This document shows, in pieces, positions 44,788 through 54,697 of a stretch of 64,000 bases of DNA. Made by a program: the position numbers and the translations under genes. The notes below the pieces were generated by a model. The model made no database searches and was not told the origin of the DNA. It worked only from the letters and a program-made list of their open reading frames with translations. Where the stretch lies: the NCBI GenBank assembly GCA_000435835.1, contig FR883405.1, forward strand, positions 1-64,000. Direction: 5' to 3'. Every line of letters starts with the position of its first letter. Within the stretch, counting starts at the first letter, position 1. This stretch comes from Clostridium sp. CAG:221. GTDB lineage: Bacteria > Bacillota > Clostridia > Clostridiales > Clostridiaceae.

Positions 44788-45405
44788 AAAGAAAAATTCA
44801 AATATACCCATAGCTATTATAATAACTGCAGAAATCAGTGGAGAATATTCACCAAAAATTTTAGATAAGTAACGTGATCCAAGTTTTAATCCTATGATCA
44901 TTGTAATTACGCTAAAAACAAAAGTTAAAATGGTGGTAAGAATTATGCTTATACCTGAAATACTAGCCCCAATTCCTAAAGCAAGATTATTTATGCTTAA
45001 TGATAATGCTAAGGTGATTGCTTCACTTATTTCAATGTTTCCAGAACCATCTATGTCGGCTGTTTTGTTAAATTCAATTATTTGGTCGTAATCTAAAGAG
45101 TTAATAAATTCTACTGAGTTTTCCTCTGTATGTTTATGCTCTTTTTTATAATAATCCCAAATCATATATAGGCCAACTATTATTAGCAAGGTTGAACCTA
45201 TATAATTGCAAATATCAGCGGGAATATAGTCACAAATAAGGCGTCCTAAACACATAGCAAGAAATGTTGTTAGTGTTACAATTATGGAAATTACTAAGTT
45301 AATAATGAATTTTATTCTAATTTGTTTTACTCCATAGGCAATGCCTATTATCAAACTGTCAATACTTGATGAAAAAGCGAGTAAAATAGAAGAAAGAATA
45401 TGCAT
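44785..45405 (-). CDS. ytaF: Sporulation membrane protein YtaF (MntP family)
   Basis: 206 residues, six membrane helices arranged as two sets of three with a hydrophilic loop (residues about 88-125). The first helix has the FSSSIDSLIIGIAYG motif and the fourth SLSINNLALGIGASISG. The loop holds a DIDGSGNIEISEAI segment, EF-hand-like and typical of YtaF. The family is related to MntP manganese exporters; YtaF is made during sporulation, transport substrate unproven. AAGGAG before ATG 45405. Confidence 0.85.
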   Translation of the reverse strand: MHILSSILLAFSSSIDSLIIGIAYGVKQIRIKFIINLVISIIVTLTTFLAMCLGRLICDYIPADICNYIGSTLLIIVGLYMIWDYYKKEHKHTEENSVEFINSLDYDQIIEFNKTADIDGSGNIEISEAITLALSLSINNLALGIGASISGISIILTTILTFVFSVITMIIGLKLGSRYLSKIFGEYSPLISAVIIIAMGIFEFFF

Positions 45406-45549
45406 TTTTATACTCCTTTAATTGGTATAATATCTAATATATTCGAAAAAACTAAAATTAGTTACTTTAATCTTTGGTGACATGTAGAAATACATTACTA
45501 TATATGATAATATACAAATAATAGAAAGATAAGGTAAGGGAGGTATAAT

Positions 45550-47016
45550 ATGAATATAAGGATTAAAAATATAGATTCCGGTGAATTAAAAGGTACTATA
45601 ATTCCTATTTTTGAAAATAAAATCAGTAAGCTATCAGGAGATGATGATATTTTAAAATCTATTCCTTTTGAGGGAAAAGCTGATGAAGTATTTTATACAA
45701 CATACTTAGATAAGGGATTAAAATATAGAATTTATGTAGGATTAGGAAAAGAAGAACAGTTAAATGGAGAGGTATTAAGAAATGCTATTGCTAGAGGCAT
45801 TAAGCAAACTAAAGCTCTTAAGCTTAATAGTTTTGCAATAGAAGTTTTTGAAAGCAATAAGATATGCCTTCCAGGTATTATAAAATGTATAACAGAAGCT
45901 TCTGCAATGACATTATATTCTTTTGATAAATATAAGAGCAAAAAAAGTAATTACAATCCTAAAATATATATTACAAATGTAGATGAAGGAAAGCTTGTAA
46001 AAGCTAATAAAGTATTAAATGAAACTTTAAATATTGTAAGTAGTATTAATATGGCTAAAGATTTAGTAAATGAGCCAGCTAACGTAATATATCCAGAAAT
46101 ACTTGCCAATGAAGTGGTTAAGATAGGTGCTGAAAGTGGCTTTGAAGTGGAAGTAATTCATGAAGAAAAATGTAGAGATATGGGAATGCAGGCCTTTTTA
46201 TCAGTGGCAAAGGGATCTGTTCATTCACCTAAACTTATTGTTATGAGATATATGGGTGATGAAGGTAATAAGGAAGTGTTGGGCTTAGTAGGTAAAGGGC
46301 TTACTTATGATTCAGGTGGATTTTCCTTAAAGCCTCCTACAGGTATGATTGATATGAAGGAAGATATGGCTGGTGCAGCAGCAGTAATTGGAACAATGAG
46401 TGCTATAGCTAAAAATAAGCTTAAGAAAAATGTGGTGGCAGTGGTGGCTGCTTGTGAAAATATATTATCTAGAGATGCCTTTAAGCCAGGTGACATCATA
46501 GGTTCTATGGCAGGGAAGACTATTGAAGTAAATAATACTGATGCAGAAGGAAGACTTACACTTATTGATGCTATAACATATATAATTGAAAAGGAAGGAG
46601 CTGGCATGATAATTGATGTTGCCACTTTAACTGGTGCAGCAATTCATGCTTTAGGAAGATATACTACAGCGGTGGTTTCTAATAATGATCAGTTTTATGA
46701 AACTTTTATGGAAGCAACCAATGTTACAGATGAAAGCTTTTGGAGGTTACCAACCTTTGACCATTATAAGAAGCAGCTTAAGAGCAAAGTTGCAGATTTA
46801 AAGAATTCCGATAAAACTGGAGCTGGAACTATAACAGCTGCAATGTTCATTAAAGAGTTTGTGCAGGATAAGCCATGGATACATTTGGATATTGCTGGAA
46901 CAGCATCTACTGAAAGCCCAATATCTGAGTATATGGGATGTGGAGCAACAGCAGTACCACTAAGGACATTATACTATTTTATTAAAGGAATGCGAAAGGA
47001 TCATATAGATAATTAA
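45550..47016 (+). CDS. pepA: Leucyl aminopeptidase (M17)
   Basis: 488 residues. The C-terminal catalytic domain has GLVGKGLTYDSGGFSLKPP, the M17 signature NTDAEGRLTL near residue 328, and metal ligands in DMAGAAAVIG. The N-terminal domain is more divergent, as usual. The cytoplasmic hexamer removes N-terminal hydrophobic residues from peptides. GGGAGG nine bases before ATG 45550. Single gene with its own terminator. Confidence 0.95.
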   Translation: MNIRIKNIDSGELKGTIIPIFENKISKLSGDDDILKSIPFEGKADEVFYTTYLDKGLKYRIYVGLGKEEQLNGEVLRNAIARGIKQTKALKLNSFAIEVFESNKICLPGIIKCITEASAMTLYSFDKYKSKKSNYNPKIYITNVDEGKLVKANKVLNETLNIVSSINMAKDLVNEPANVIYPEILANEVVKIGAESGFEVEVIHEEKCRDMGMQAFLSVAKGSVHSPKLIVMRYMGDEGNKEVLGLVGKGLTYDSGGFSLKPPTGMIDMKEDMAGAAAVIGTMSAIAKNKLKKNVVAVVAACENILSRDAFKPGDIIGSMAGKTIEVNNTDAEGRLTLIDAITYIIEKEGAGMIIDVATLTGAAIHALGRYTTAVVSNNDQFYETFMEATNVTDESFWRLPTFDHYKKQLKSKVADLKNSDKTGAGTITAAMFIKEFVQDKPWIHLDIAGTASTESPISEYMGCGATAVPLRTLYYFIKGMRKDHIDN

Positions 47017-47021
47017 GAAAT

Positions 47022-47058
47022 AAAAGATGTGTCAATTTTTTGATGCATCTTTTATTTT
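47022..47058 (+). terminator. Rho-independent terminator
   Basis: AAAAGATG-tg-TCAA pairs with TTGA-tg-CATCTTTT, then ATTTTTG. Confidence 0.8.
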
Positions 47059-47121
47059 TGACGGAACAAAATGGAATATGCTACTATCTAATTAATATAA
47101 AAGAAATAAAAGGAGAATATT

Positions 47122-48024
47122 ATGAGGAAAAGAATTATTGGACTGATTTTAATTTTTTCAATTATCATGGTAGGATGTACTTCTAAAACTAGTGAAAATT
47201 TAAGTTCAGCATCACAGGCATTAGAAATGGCTCAAAGTGATTCTAGTGTCAGTACAGAAATGTATGATATGGATAGTGGAGCTACAGAGGAAAGTAGTGT
47301 CAATGGAGAGAAGCTTTTAGAACCAGAAAGGAAAATAATAAAGAGTAGTCAGTTATCCTTAGAAACAGCTAAATTTAATGATGTTATTAATTCATTGGAA
47401 GATATGGTAAAAAGTTATGGCGGATATATTGCATCATCCAGTATAGATGCTGAGGGAATAAATAATAATTATCAATGTTTAAGATTTGCCAGTTATAAAA
47501 TAAATGTACCTAGTGATAAGTTAGATGATTTTTTAGATGAAAGTAGTAAACTAGCAACGGTAAGAAATAAGAGCACCTCAGCGGAGGATATTACAGCTCA
47601 GTATTATGATAATGAAAGCAGATTAAAATCACTTCAAATACAGGAAGAAAGATATTTAGAGATATTAAAAACTGCCACTGAAGTTAAAGACATAATAGAA
47701 ATTGAAAATGCCTTAACTGATGTAAGATATGAAATTGAAAATTTAACCACTTGTCTAAATAAAATAAGTAACTTAGTAGATATGGCTACTGTAAATATTA
47801 ATATACAGGAAGTTTCGCAGGAAACAGTGGCACAATCAGTACCAAAGACATTAGGAGAAAAGATTAGTAGTTCCTTTGTTAATTCTTTAAAGAAAATAAA
47901 AGAATTCTCAATAAATACAGTTATTTTTATTATAGCAGCAATCCCTTATTTAATAATAATATCAATTTTTTTAGTATTAAGTTTAGGAATTTATAAAGCA
48001 ATAAAAAATAAGAAAAGTAAATAA
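47122..48024 (+). CDS. DUF4349 lipoprotein
   Basis: 300 residues. Lipoprotein signal (MRKRIIGLILIFSIIMVGC, lipobox MVGC at residue 19), a Ser-rich linker, then the DUF4349 domain (about 68-235; IIKSSQLSLETAKFNDVINS, YGGYIASSSI, INVPSDKLDDFL, SAEDITAQYYDNESRLKSLQ, LTDVRYEIENL). This includes a central coiled coil. A single membrane helix lies near the C-terminus (about 268-292). Related proteins are widespread in Firmicutes, without known function. AAAGGAG before ATG 47122. Confidence 0.85.
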   Translation: MRKRIIGLILIFSIIMVGCTSKTSENLSSASQALEMAQSDSSVSTEMYDMDSGATEESSVNGEKLLEPERKIIKSSQLSLETAKFNDVINSLEDMVKSYGGYIASSSIDAEGINNNYQCLRFASYKINVPSDKLDDFLDESSKLATVRNKSTSAEDITAQYYDNESRLKSLQIQEERYLEILKTATEVKDIIEIENALTDVRYEIENLTTCLNKISNLVDMATVNINIQEVSQETVAQSVPKTLGEKISSSFVNSLKKIKEFSINTVIFIIAAIPYLIIISIFLVLSLGIYKAIKNKKSK

Positions 48025-48043
48025 GTAGTACAATTAATATGAA

Positions 48044-48078
48044 TTTAAGCCCAGCATAATTTGCTGGGCTTAAATAAT
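48044..48078. terminator. Bidirectional terminator
   Basis: Perfect 13-bp stem TTTAAGCCCAGCA / TGCTGGGCTTAAA between convergent genes. Confidence 0.85.
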
Positions 48079-48079
48079 T

Positions 48080-48319
48080 TTAGTAGTTGATTCCAGCAGC
48101 TTTGATGTTATTAACATCTCCTTGGCTACATGGTGTAACTCCATATGTCATATTACAATGAGGACATCTATCAACTAATATTTCCATAGTAAAAGTTTGT
48201 CCACAAGAACAATTTATTTCGTAAGCGTTTCTTAATTTAAGATCAGCTTTTCCTTTACTTCTTACTAAATCTACTACAGCTTTTCCGTCATTTCCTAAGT
48301 TTGAACATCCGCAACTCAT
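48080..48319 (-). CDS. Small cysteine-rich zinc-ribbon protein (79 residues)
   Basis: GGAGGT stands 7 bases before ATG 48319, which fixes the start (MSCGCSNLGNDGKAVVDLVR); an upstream frame to 48358 has no ribosome site. Cysteine pairs CGC at 3-5, CSCG near residue 39 and CPHC near residue 55 form probable zinc sites, with TPCSQ later. A small metal-binding cytoplasmic protein; function unknown. It lies alone between a lipoprotein gene and an AraC regulator. Confidence 0.7.
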   Translation of the reverse strand: MSCGCSNLGNDGKAVVDLVRSKGKADLKLRNAYEINCSCGQTFTMEILVDRCPHCNMTYGVTPCSQGDVNNIKAAGINY

Positions 48320-48401
48320 TTTAGTACCTCCAAATTTAAATGTATATTTATTTTGCACATTTAGTATAACCTATGAAGGCATATTAAGGCAATATTAAAA
48401 T

Positions 48402-49283
48402 TTATATATTATCTCTAAATTCTCTTGGAGTAAGATGATATTTCCTTTTAAATAGCTTATTAAAATATGATAAATTGTTAAAGCCACATTCTAAAGAAAT
48501 ATCTGTAATTGATGAAGAGGTGGATTTTAATAATTCAGCAGATTTTTCTAGTCTATAGTTATTAATATATTTTAAACAAGAAGTACCAGCATATTTTTTA
48601 AAGAATCTCATAAAATGATATTCGCTGAAATTACATAGCTTGGCAATTTCTTCAATGGACATATCTCTATTGAAATTTTCCTGTACATAATTAAGTACTG
48701 TTTTCATTTTATTTTGAATATAATCAGTAAGTTCATTGTGAGTATTTTCCTTATGAACATAGTTATATTTATATAAATTTGCAAAAAGGGAGAATAGCAT
48801 TGATTTTAGCTCTAATTCATAAGCAATATCTTTTTTATCATATGTGAATATTATATTTTTAATAATCGAATAAATTTTTTCATAACCAGAACTTTCAGCA
48901 TTGATTATTACAGGTAGTTTATAACTTTTATTTAATAATGGAGAGATATAATTTAATGAACATCCATCAGTAAGATGGCTTTTTAGCAAATCAAGACTAA
49001 AGATTATAGTTGTCCACTCCATTTGGTAACCACTGATTTTATTTATGGCATGAAGGCTTTCAGGAGAAATAATAATAATATCACCTTCTTTTACTTGGTA
49101 TGTAGTAAAATCTATTTTATATTCGGCTTTGCCTCTTAAAATTAAGGTCATTTCTATTTCTTTGTGCCAATGAAGAACTACGTGAGGAAAAGAGTCAGTT
49201 ATTTCCCCTTTATAAGTGCTAAGTAAGATATTAAAATCTCCATGATTTTTATTTTCCTTTAAATTAAGTAAATCTGAATTCAT
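48402..49283 (-). CDS. AraC-family regulator with cupin sensor domain
   Basis: 293 residues. N-terminal cupin-like sugar-sensing domain (about 20-110; VVLHWHKEIEMTLILRGKAE, VKEGDIIIISPESLHA), then a two-HTH AraC domain (about 190-290; MSIEEIAKLCNFSEYHFMRF, SSITDISLECGFNNLSYFN, LTPREFRDNI). It is divergent from the acetyltransferase and GH31 genes across a 128-base gap, so it probably regulates them in response to an oligosaccharide. AGGAGG before ATG 49283. Confidence 0.85.
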   Translation of the reverse strand: MNSDLLNLKENKNHGDFNILLSTYKGEITDSFPHVVLHWHKEIEMTLILRGKAEYKIDFTTYQVKEGDIIIISPESLHAINKISGYQMEWTTIIFSLDLLKSHLTDGCSLNYISPLLNKSYKLPVIINAESSGYEKIYSIIKNIIFTYDKKDIAYELELKSMLFSLFANLYKYNYVHKENTHNELTDYIQNKMKTVLNYVQENFNRDMSIEEIAKLCNFSEYHFMRFFKKYAGTSCLKYINNYRLEKSAELLKSTSSSITDISLECGFNNLSYFNKLFKRKYHLTPREFRDNI

Positions 49284-49411
49284 AAATCCTCCTAGAGCAG
49301 TTTTGTTATATAAAAATGTAATTTTTAATGAAGTATTAACATAAAAACCGATGTATAATTACAGTAATATATTAATAATAACATAAATTGGTTATTAATG
49401 AGGAGCTAATT

Positions 49412-49969
49412 ATGAGAAGTGAGAAAGAAAAAATGATTAATGGCGAAATGTATTTATCAGCAGATGAAACTCTAGTAAATGAAAGAATAAACGCTAGAAG
49501 GCTTACTAGAATGTATAATAATACAATTGAGACTGAAATTGAAAGAAGAAGAGAAATATTAGAAGAACTTTTAGGACAAGTAGGAGAAAATATTTTTATT
49601 GAACCAACCTTTAAGTGTGATTATGGATATAACATTAAAGTAGGTGATAATTTTTATGCAAATTTTGATTGTGTAATATTAGATGTATGTCCAGTTAATA
49701 TAGGAAAAAATGTATTTTTAGCACCAGGTGTTCATATTTATACAGCTACTCATCCCTTAGATGCAGAGGAAAGGTGTAGTGGCGCTGAATATGGAAAGCC
49801 AGTTACCATTGGTGATAATGTATGGCTAGGTGGAAGAAGTGTAATTACACCGGGTGTAACCATTGGAAATAATGTAGTTGTAGCAGCAGGAGCTGTTGTT
49901 GTTAAGGATGTGCCAGATAATGTAGTGGTAGGAGGAAATCCTGCTAAAATAATAAAAGAAAATATATAA
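49412..49969 (+). CDS. Maltose/galactoside O-acetyltransferase (left-handed beta-helix)
   Basis: 185 residues from ATG 49412, fixed by GAGGAG eight bases upstream; the open frame further upstream has no ribosome site. N-terminal helical cap ([26 protein letters not shown]) then hexapeptide repeats (INIKV-type [77 protein letters not shown]). The catalytic His is in ATHPLD. It acetylates sugars at O6 with acetyl-CoA, thought to detoxify unused sugars. Fifteen bases before the GH31 gene; same operon. Confidence 0.9.
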   Translation: MRSEKEKMINGEMYLSADETLVNERINARRLTRMYNNTIETEIERRREILEELLGQVGENIFIEPTFKCDYGYNIKVGDNFYANFDCVILDVCPVNIGKNVFLAPGVHIYTATHPLDAEERCSGAEYGKPVTIGDNVWLGGRSVITPGVTIGNNVVVAAGAVVVKDVPDNVVVGGNPAKIIKENI

Positions 49970-49984
49970 GTATATGAGGGTATT

Positions 49985-52258
49985 ATGAGAGAAGAATTTG
50001 GAAAGTTATTAAATTATACTGTTGATGAAAATATAGTGAGCATTGCTTATGAAAAAAATGATGCATATGTAAAGGTTATTACTAAGAATATAGTAAATTT
50101 CTTCGTACCAAAGGTTTCTAAGGAAAGAAAATCTAAGGCTATAGAATATTTAGATAATAATATATGTAACTTTACAGTGGAGAAAAAGGATAGCAGTATT
50201 AATATTATTACAGAAGCTCTTATAATAAAAATTTATGATGAATTTTTGATAGATATATATACCATAGATAATGAACTAATATGTTCAGATCATAGGGGAG
50301 ATAGAAAGCCATTTTTAAGACGTAGTGGTGATTATACTTTGTTAGAAGATGAGGGACATGAATATGCTAAAGAAATAGAATATAAAGTATTTGTTAAAAA
50401 GTCTATGAATAAAGATACTTTATTTTACGGGTTAGGAGAGAGAACAGGTTCCTTAAACAAACGTGGATATCATTATAAGAATTGGAATACAGATAATTCA
50501 GCACCACATGCAGAAACATTTGAAGCTTTGTATAAATCAATTCCATTTTTAATAGCATTAGAAAAAGGAAATGCTTATGGAATATTCTTTGATAATCATT
50601 TTGAAACTCATTTTGATATGGGAAAGGAAAATAGCAACTATTATTACTTTTCAGCAGTAGATGGTAATATTGATTACTATTTCATTAATGGGCCACAAAT
50701 TAAGGAAGTAGTGGAAATGTACACATATCTTACAGGAAGAACACCGCTTCCTGCAATTTGGACTTTAGGATATGCTCAAAGCAGATGGACATATGCCAAT
50801 GAAGAAAGAGTGATGGAAATTGCTGATAGCTTTAGAGAAAAGGGTATTCCTTGTGATACTATATATTTAGATATTGGTTACATGGATAGATATAAAGTTT
50901 TTACTTGGAATGAGAAGAGATTTAGTAATCCACAGGAAATAATGGAAAAGTTAAAGGAAAAAGGGTTTAAAGTAGTAACAATTGTAGATCCAGGAGTTAA
51001 GAAGGAAAAAGGATATACTATATATGATGAAGGTCTTAAAAATGGATATTTTGCCACTGATAAGGATGGAGTAGTTTATGTAAATAAAGTATGGCCTGGT
51101 GATGCAGTTTATCCTGATTTTATGAATAGCGCTGTAAGAAATTGGTGGGGAAATAATCAAAAGATTATGCTAGATTCAGGTATATCAGGTATTTGGAATG
51201 ATATGAATGAACCTGCAAGCTTTAATGGGCCATTACCAGATGATGTGATGTTTAATGATGATGGAACTCCTATGATGCATAAAGAGGCTCATAATATTTA
51301 TGGACATATGATGGCTAAGGCCACATATGAAGGTTTAAAGAAAGCTACAGGAAAAAGGCCATTTGTTGTAACTCGTGCATGCTATTCTGGTACACAAAAA
51401 TATTCAACTGTATGGACAGGGGATAATCAAAGTACTTGGGAACATCTTAGAATGTCACTACCAATGCTTATGAATTTAGGATTAAGTGGATTAGCATATT
51501 GCGGTACTGATGTAGGTGGATTTGGTTTTGATTGTACTGGAGAGTTATTAAGCAGATGGGTGCAAGTAGGTGCATTTACACCATTTTTTAGAAATCATAC
51601 TTCACTGGTAACTAGGGACCAGGAGCCTTGGGCTTTTGATGAGGAGACAGAAGAAATAAATAGGAAATATATCAAATTAAGATATAAGTTTATTCCATAT
51701 TTATATGATGCTTATAGAAAATGTGAGCTTGATGGTACTCCAATACTTAAGCCATTATTATATAATTATCAAGATGATAAAAACACTTATGAAATAAATG
51801 ATGAGTTTTTATTTGGGGATAATATTTTAGTAGCACCTGTAGTAGAAGCTGGCGCTAGAAAGAGGCTAGTATATTTGCCTGAAGGAGATAGTTGGATAGA
51901 TTATTGGACTAAGGAGGAATTTACTGGTGGTCAGTATATCATAAAAGATGCCCCATTAGATACATGTCCTATTTATATAAAAGCTGGTTCTATAATTCCT
52001 ATCATGGAAGAAATGAATTATATAGGGGAAAAAGAAAATAAGGTACTTCATTTAGAAATTTATAGTTCTAAAAATGGAGAAGGACATATGAAATATACTC
52101 ATTACTGTGATGATGGTGAAAGCTTTAATTATAGAGATGGAGAATATAATGAATATAGGATAGAAGCGTCTATGGAAGAGGAAGTGAAGGTAAAAATTAA
52201 CCTTATCCATGATGGATATAATAAAAAATATGAAAGCTATGACTATAAAGTATTTTAA
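49985..52258 (+). CDS. GH31 alpha-glucosidase
   Basis: 757 residues without a signal peptide. GH31 signatures: GLGERTGSLNKRG in the N-domain, LPAIWTLGYAQSRWTY, TIYLDIGYMD, nucleophile Asp in GIWNDMNEPASF near residue 405, acid/base region VWTGDNQSTWEHL, CGTDVGGF and WVQVGAFTPFFRNH. It should cleave terminal alpha-1,4 or alpha-1,6 glucose from maltodextrins imported after starch breakdown. Ribosome site GAGGG before ATG 49985. It follows the acetyltransferase and is probably controlled by the divergent AraC protein. Confidence 0.93.
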   Translation: MREEFGKLLNYTVDENIVSIAYEKNDAYVKVITKNIVNFFVPKVSKERKSKAIEYLDNNICNFTVEKKDSSINIITEALIIKIYDEFLIDIYTIDNELICSDHRGDRKPFLRRSGDYTLLEDEGHEYAKEIEYKVFVKKSMNKDTLFYGLGERTGSLNKRGYHYKNWNTDNSAPHAETFEALYKSIPFLIALEKGNAYGIFFDNHFETHFDMGKENSNYYYFSAVDGNIDYYFINGPQIKEVVEMYTYLTGRTPLPAIWTLGYAQSRWTYANEERVMEIADSFREKGIPCDTIYLDIGYMDRYKVFTWNEKRFSNPQEIMEKLKEKGFKVVTIVDPGVKKEKGYTIYDEGLKNGYFATDKDGVVYVNKVWPGDAVYPDFMNSAVRNWWGNNQKIMLDSGISGIWNDMNEPASFNGPLPDDVMFNDDGTPMMHKEAHNIYGHMMAKATYEGLKKATGKRPFVVTRACYSGTQKYSTVWTGDNQSTWEHLRMSLPMLMNLGLSGLAYCGTDVGGFGFDCTGELLSRWVQVGAFTPFFRNHTSLVTRDQEPWAFDEETEEINRKYIKLRYKFIPYLYDAYRKCELDGTPILKPLLYNYQDDKNTYEINDEFLFGDNILVAPVVEAGARKRLVYLPEGDSWIDYWTKEEFTGGQYIIKDAPLDTCPIYIKAGSIIPIMEEMNYIGEKENKVLHLEIYSSKNGEGHMKYTHYCDDGESFNYRDGEYNEYRIEASMEEEVKVKINLIHDGYNKKYESYDYKVF

Positions 52259-52266
52259 CAAATTTG

Positions 52267-52302
52267 AAAATGGAGCCTCTCACTTCCAGGCTCCATTTTT
52301 AT
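52267..52302. terminator. Bidirectional terminator
   Basis: AAAATGGAGCCT / AGGCTCCATTTT with a 9-base loop and T-rich flank, between convergent genes. Confidence 0.9.
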
Positions 52303-52313
52303 ATAAAAAATTA

Positions 52314-53483
52314 TTATGTTTTTGATAAAGCTTCTAAAGCATAGGCTAAGTATAATTGAGTACCAATGATTACGGATTTTTCATCTATATTAAATTTTTC
52401 ATTATGATTAGGATAATCACAACCAATTTCATCATTACCACTACCTACAAAAGCAAAAGCACCAGGTATCTTTTTTTGATATACAGCAAAATCTTCTCCC
52501 AGCATTATAGGAGGCGTTTCAATGAAAGTTTTTTCATTGAAGATTTTTTTTGCACCGTTAATGGCAGTATTTACAACATTTATATCGTTAATTACTGCAG
52601 GATGAGCTGAAGACTCATATTCAATATTTACTGTTGCTCCGTAACTTAGAGCAGTAGCATAGCTAATACGCTCAATGGATGCTTTAATATGTTTGGCAGT
52701 AGAAACTGAAAAAGTACGGACAGTACCTTCAATAAAAGCTTTGCTGGAAATTATATTATGAGTTGATCCAGATTCAATATGGCCTACTGTTACCACAGCA
52801 CTATCAAGAGGATTTATCTCACGGCTGACAATTGATTGAAGATTCATCAGTATGGCAGCACATACTAAAGAAGCATCAATACATTGGTGAGGAGTGCCAG
52901 CATGACCAGCTTTACCGTTTATATGAATTATGAATTTATCTGAGGCAGCCATTCTAGGGCCAGCTTCAATGGAAATTTTTCCACAGTCTATATCTGTAAA
53001 TACATGAAGACCAAATATTTCATCAACATTATCTAAATAACCATGTTCGCATATTAGCTTTGCACCTTTGGCATTTTCTTCAGATGGTTGGAATATAAGA
53101 AGCACTTTACCAGGAAGTATATCTTCATATTTTTTTAATATAATAGCAGCACCTATAAGGGAAGCCATATGTGCATCATGACCACAGGCATGCATAACAC
53201 CTTCATGAATTGAAGCATAAGGCACACCAGTATTTTCTGTTATTTTTAAGCCATCCATATCACAACGTAAAGCCACTGTTCTTCCTTTATCATTACCTAT
53301 GGAAGCAATTATTTCTGTGGTTACTTCATTTAAATATGGAACGTTTATCTTATTAAGTTCTTCTTTGATTTTTTTATTTGTTTCATATTCTTGCATACTT
53401 AATTCTGCATGCATATGAAAATACTTTCTTAAATTTTTAATATAGTTAGCTATAAGTTTTGTTTCAACTACAATATCTATCAT
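52314..53483 (-). CDS. M20-family amidohydrolase (aminoacylase/IAA-amino-acid hydrolase type)
   Basis: 389 residues. LRKYFHMHAELSMQEYETNK near the N-terminus, metal-site Cys/His in HACGHDAHMASLIGAA near residue 100, SEENAKGAK (catalytic Glu) near residue 135, GLHVFTDIDCG, the dimerisation-domain AGHAGTPHQCIDA, and the last ligand in DYPNHNEKFNID. Members hydrolyse N-acyl amino acids or related amides in the cytoplasm; substrate unknown. GAGGT before ATG 53483. Monocistronic. Confidence 0.9.
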   Translation of the reverse strand: MIDIVVETKLIANYIKNLRKYFHMHAELSMQEYETNKKIKEELNKINVPYLNEVTTEIIASIGNDKGRTVALRCDMDGLKITENTGVPYASIHEGVMHACGHDAHMASLIGAAIILKKYEDILPGKVLLIFQPSEENAKGAKLICEHGYLDNVDEIFGLHVFTDIDCGKISIEAGPRMAASDKFIIHINGKAGHAGTPHQCIDASLVCAAILMNLQSIVSREINPLDSAVVTVGHIESGSTHNIISSKAFIEGTVRTFSVSTAKHIKASIERISYATALSYGATVNIEYESSAHPAVINDINVVNTAINGAKKIFNEKTFIETPPIMLGEDFAVYQKKIPGAFAFVGSGNDEIGCDYPNHNEKFNIDEKSVIIGTQLYLAYALEALSKT

Positions 53484-53718
53484 TCAAATACCTCAAAAAA
53501 GAATATACCTAATATATATATGCAATACCTATAAAAAAATTATTATAAGAAGTAAGATAAAGGTATATTGACAAAATTAAAGTCTATGGAAAAAAGATTC
53601 ATAGTAATCTTATTTTTATAGAAATTTTGCTATAGTCAACCAATTATTTACCAATATAGGAAAAAGTAGTTAATTTATAGTATAATTAAATTTATAATAT
53701 AAAGTAAAGGAATTAATA

Positions 53719-53796
53719 ATGAGAAATCTATTGAAAGATAAGAAGATAATAATTTTATTAATTAGAGGTTCCATGTTTAATAAATATTATATATGA
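53719..53796 (+). CDS. Possible leader peptide (25 residues) overlapping the next gene's leader
   Basis: In the 336-base gap before the gluzincin-like gene, AAAGGAATTAATA precedes ATG 53719. The frame gives MRNLLKDKKIIILLIRGSMF... and ends at TGA 53794-53796, 24 bases before the next ATG. It may be a short membrane-active peptide, a translation-coupling leader or a remnant. The rest of the gap holds an AAGATT / AATCTT hairpin near 53590. Confidence 0.3.
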   Translation: MRNLLKDKKIIILLIRGSMFNKYYI

Positions 53797-53819
53797 AAAA
53801 ATTAAGGGGAGAAAAGAAT

Positions 53820-54542
53820 ATGAGAAAGATTGAAAGTAAGAATTATATTTTTAATTATAATGAAGGATCAGTTGCAGAAAAACAATTAGAAAAGATAATT
53901 AATATTCAGGAAACATGCTTTGAGTTTATATGTAATACACTTGAAGTGAACATGCCATGTAAGATTAACTATTATCTTTGTGATAGTCCAGAGCAGGTTG
54001 GTGAAATTTTTGGTGATAATGAGCCATGTAATGCATTTGCTTGTGAACCTAATAATATATATGCAGTTTATAATGAGGAGATAAAATGTATAGGCTTCCA
54101 TGAAGATGCCCATGTAATTTCATATAATACCTTAAGTATTCCTCCACAAACTTTTATCAGAGAAGGTTTAGCAATGTTTTTTGATAAGGGATATTTAGGA
54201 ATACCTAATTACAATTGGGTAAACTATTTTATTGATAATAATCTCTATGTAAATATAACAAAACTGGTAGACAATGAAGAATTTAAAAAAGTGAATTTTG
54301 TAATTACTTATACCATTGCAGGAGCTTTTACTGAATATCTTCTTTTAAGCTTTGGCATAGATACTTATAAAGAATTTTATAGCAATTTAAATGATGATAT
54401 AGAGGGAAGTTTTCAAAAGGCTTTCAAAAATTCATTGGAGGATATGGAAAATAATTTCTTAAATTATTTAAAGGCATTAAAAAATAATGAAGATATTAAT
54501 GAATTGTTAAAGAAGTATTGCAAAAGATGTAAAATTGTTTAA
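53820..54542 (+). CDS. Putative gluzincin-type metallopeptidase
   Basis: 240 residues from ATG 53820 (AAGGGGAG nine bases upstream; the in-frame ATG 53793 lacks a ribosome site). The zinc motif HEDAH (GFHEDAHVISYNTL, near residue 99) is followed 19 residues later by FIREGLAMFFDKG, whose Glu can be the third ligand, as in gluzincins such as the peptidase MA group. No signal peptide, so cytoplasmic unless exported otherwise. The rest resembles no family I can name; proteolytic activity is a prediction. Confidence 0.6.
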   Translation: MRKIESKNYIFNYNEGSVAEKQLEKIINIQETCFEFICNTLEVNMPCKINYYLCDSPEQVGEIFGDNEPCNAFACEPNNIYAVYNEEIKCIGFHEDAHVISYNTLSIPPQTFIREGLAMFFDKGYLGIPNYNWVNYFIDNNLYVNITKLVDNEEFKKVNFVITYTIAGAFTEYLLLSFGIDTYKEFYSNLNDDIEGSFQKAFKNSLEDMENNFLNYLKALKNNEDINELLKKYCKRCKIV

Positions 54543-54570
54543 TGGTATTATTTAAGGATTATATTATATG

Positions 54571-54605
54571 AAATAGCAGCAAAAATTTTTGCTGCTATTT
54601 CTGTT
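54571..54605 (+). terminator. Rho-independent terminator
   Basis: Thirty-base perfect palindrome (AAATAGCAGCAAAAA and its complement) then CTGTTT. Confidence 0.85.
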
Positions 54606-54697
54606 TAATTATTTTGAAAGGGTGGAATATAGCTGGTAGAACATATTTGTTATGATATAATTGTGTATAAACACATATAAGAATCGGGGTGAAATAT

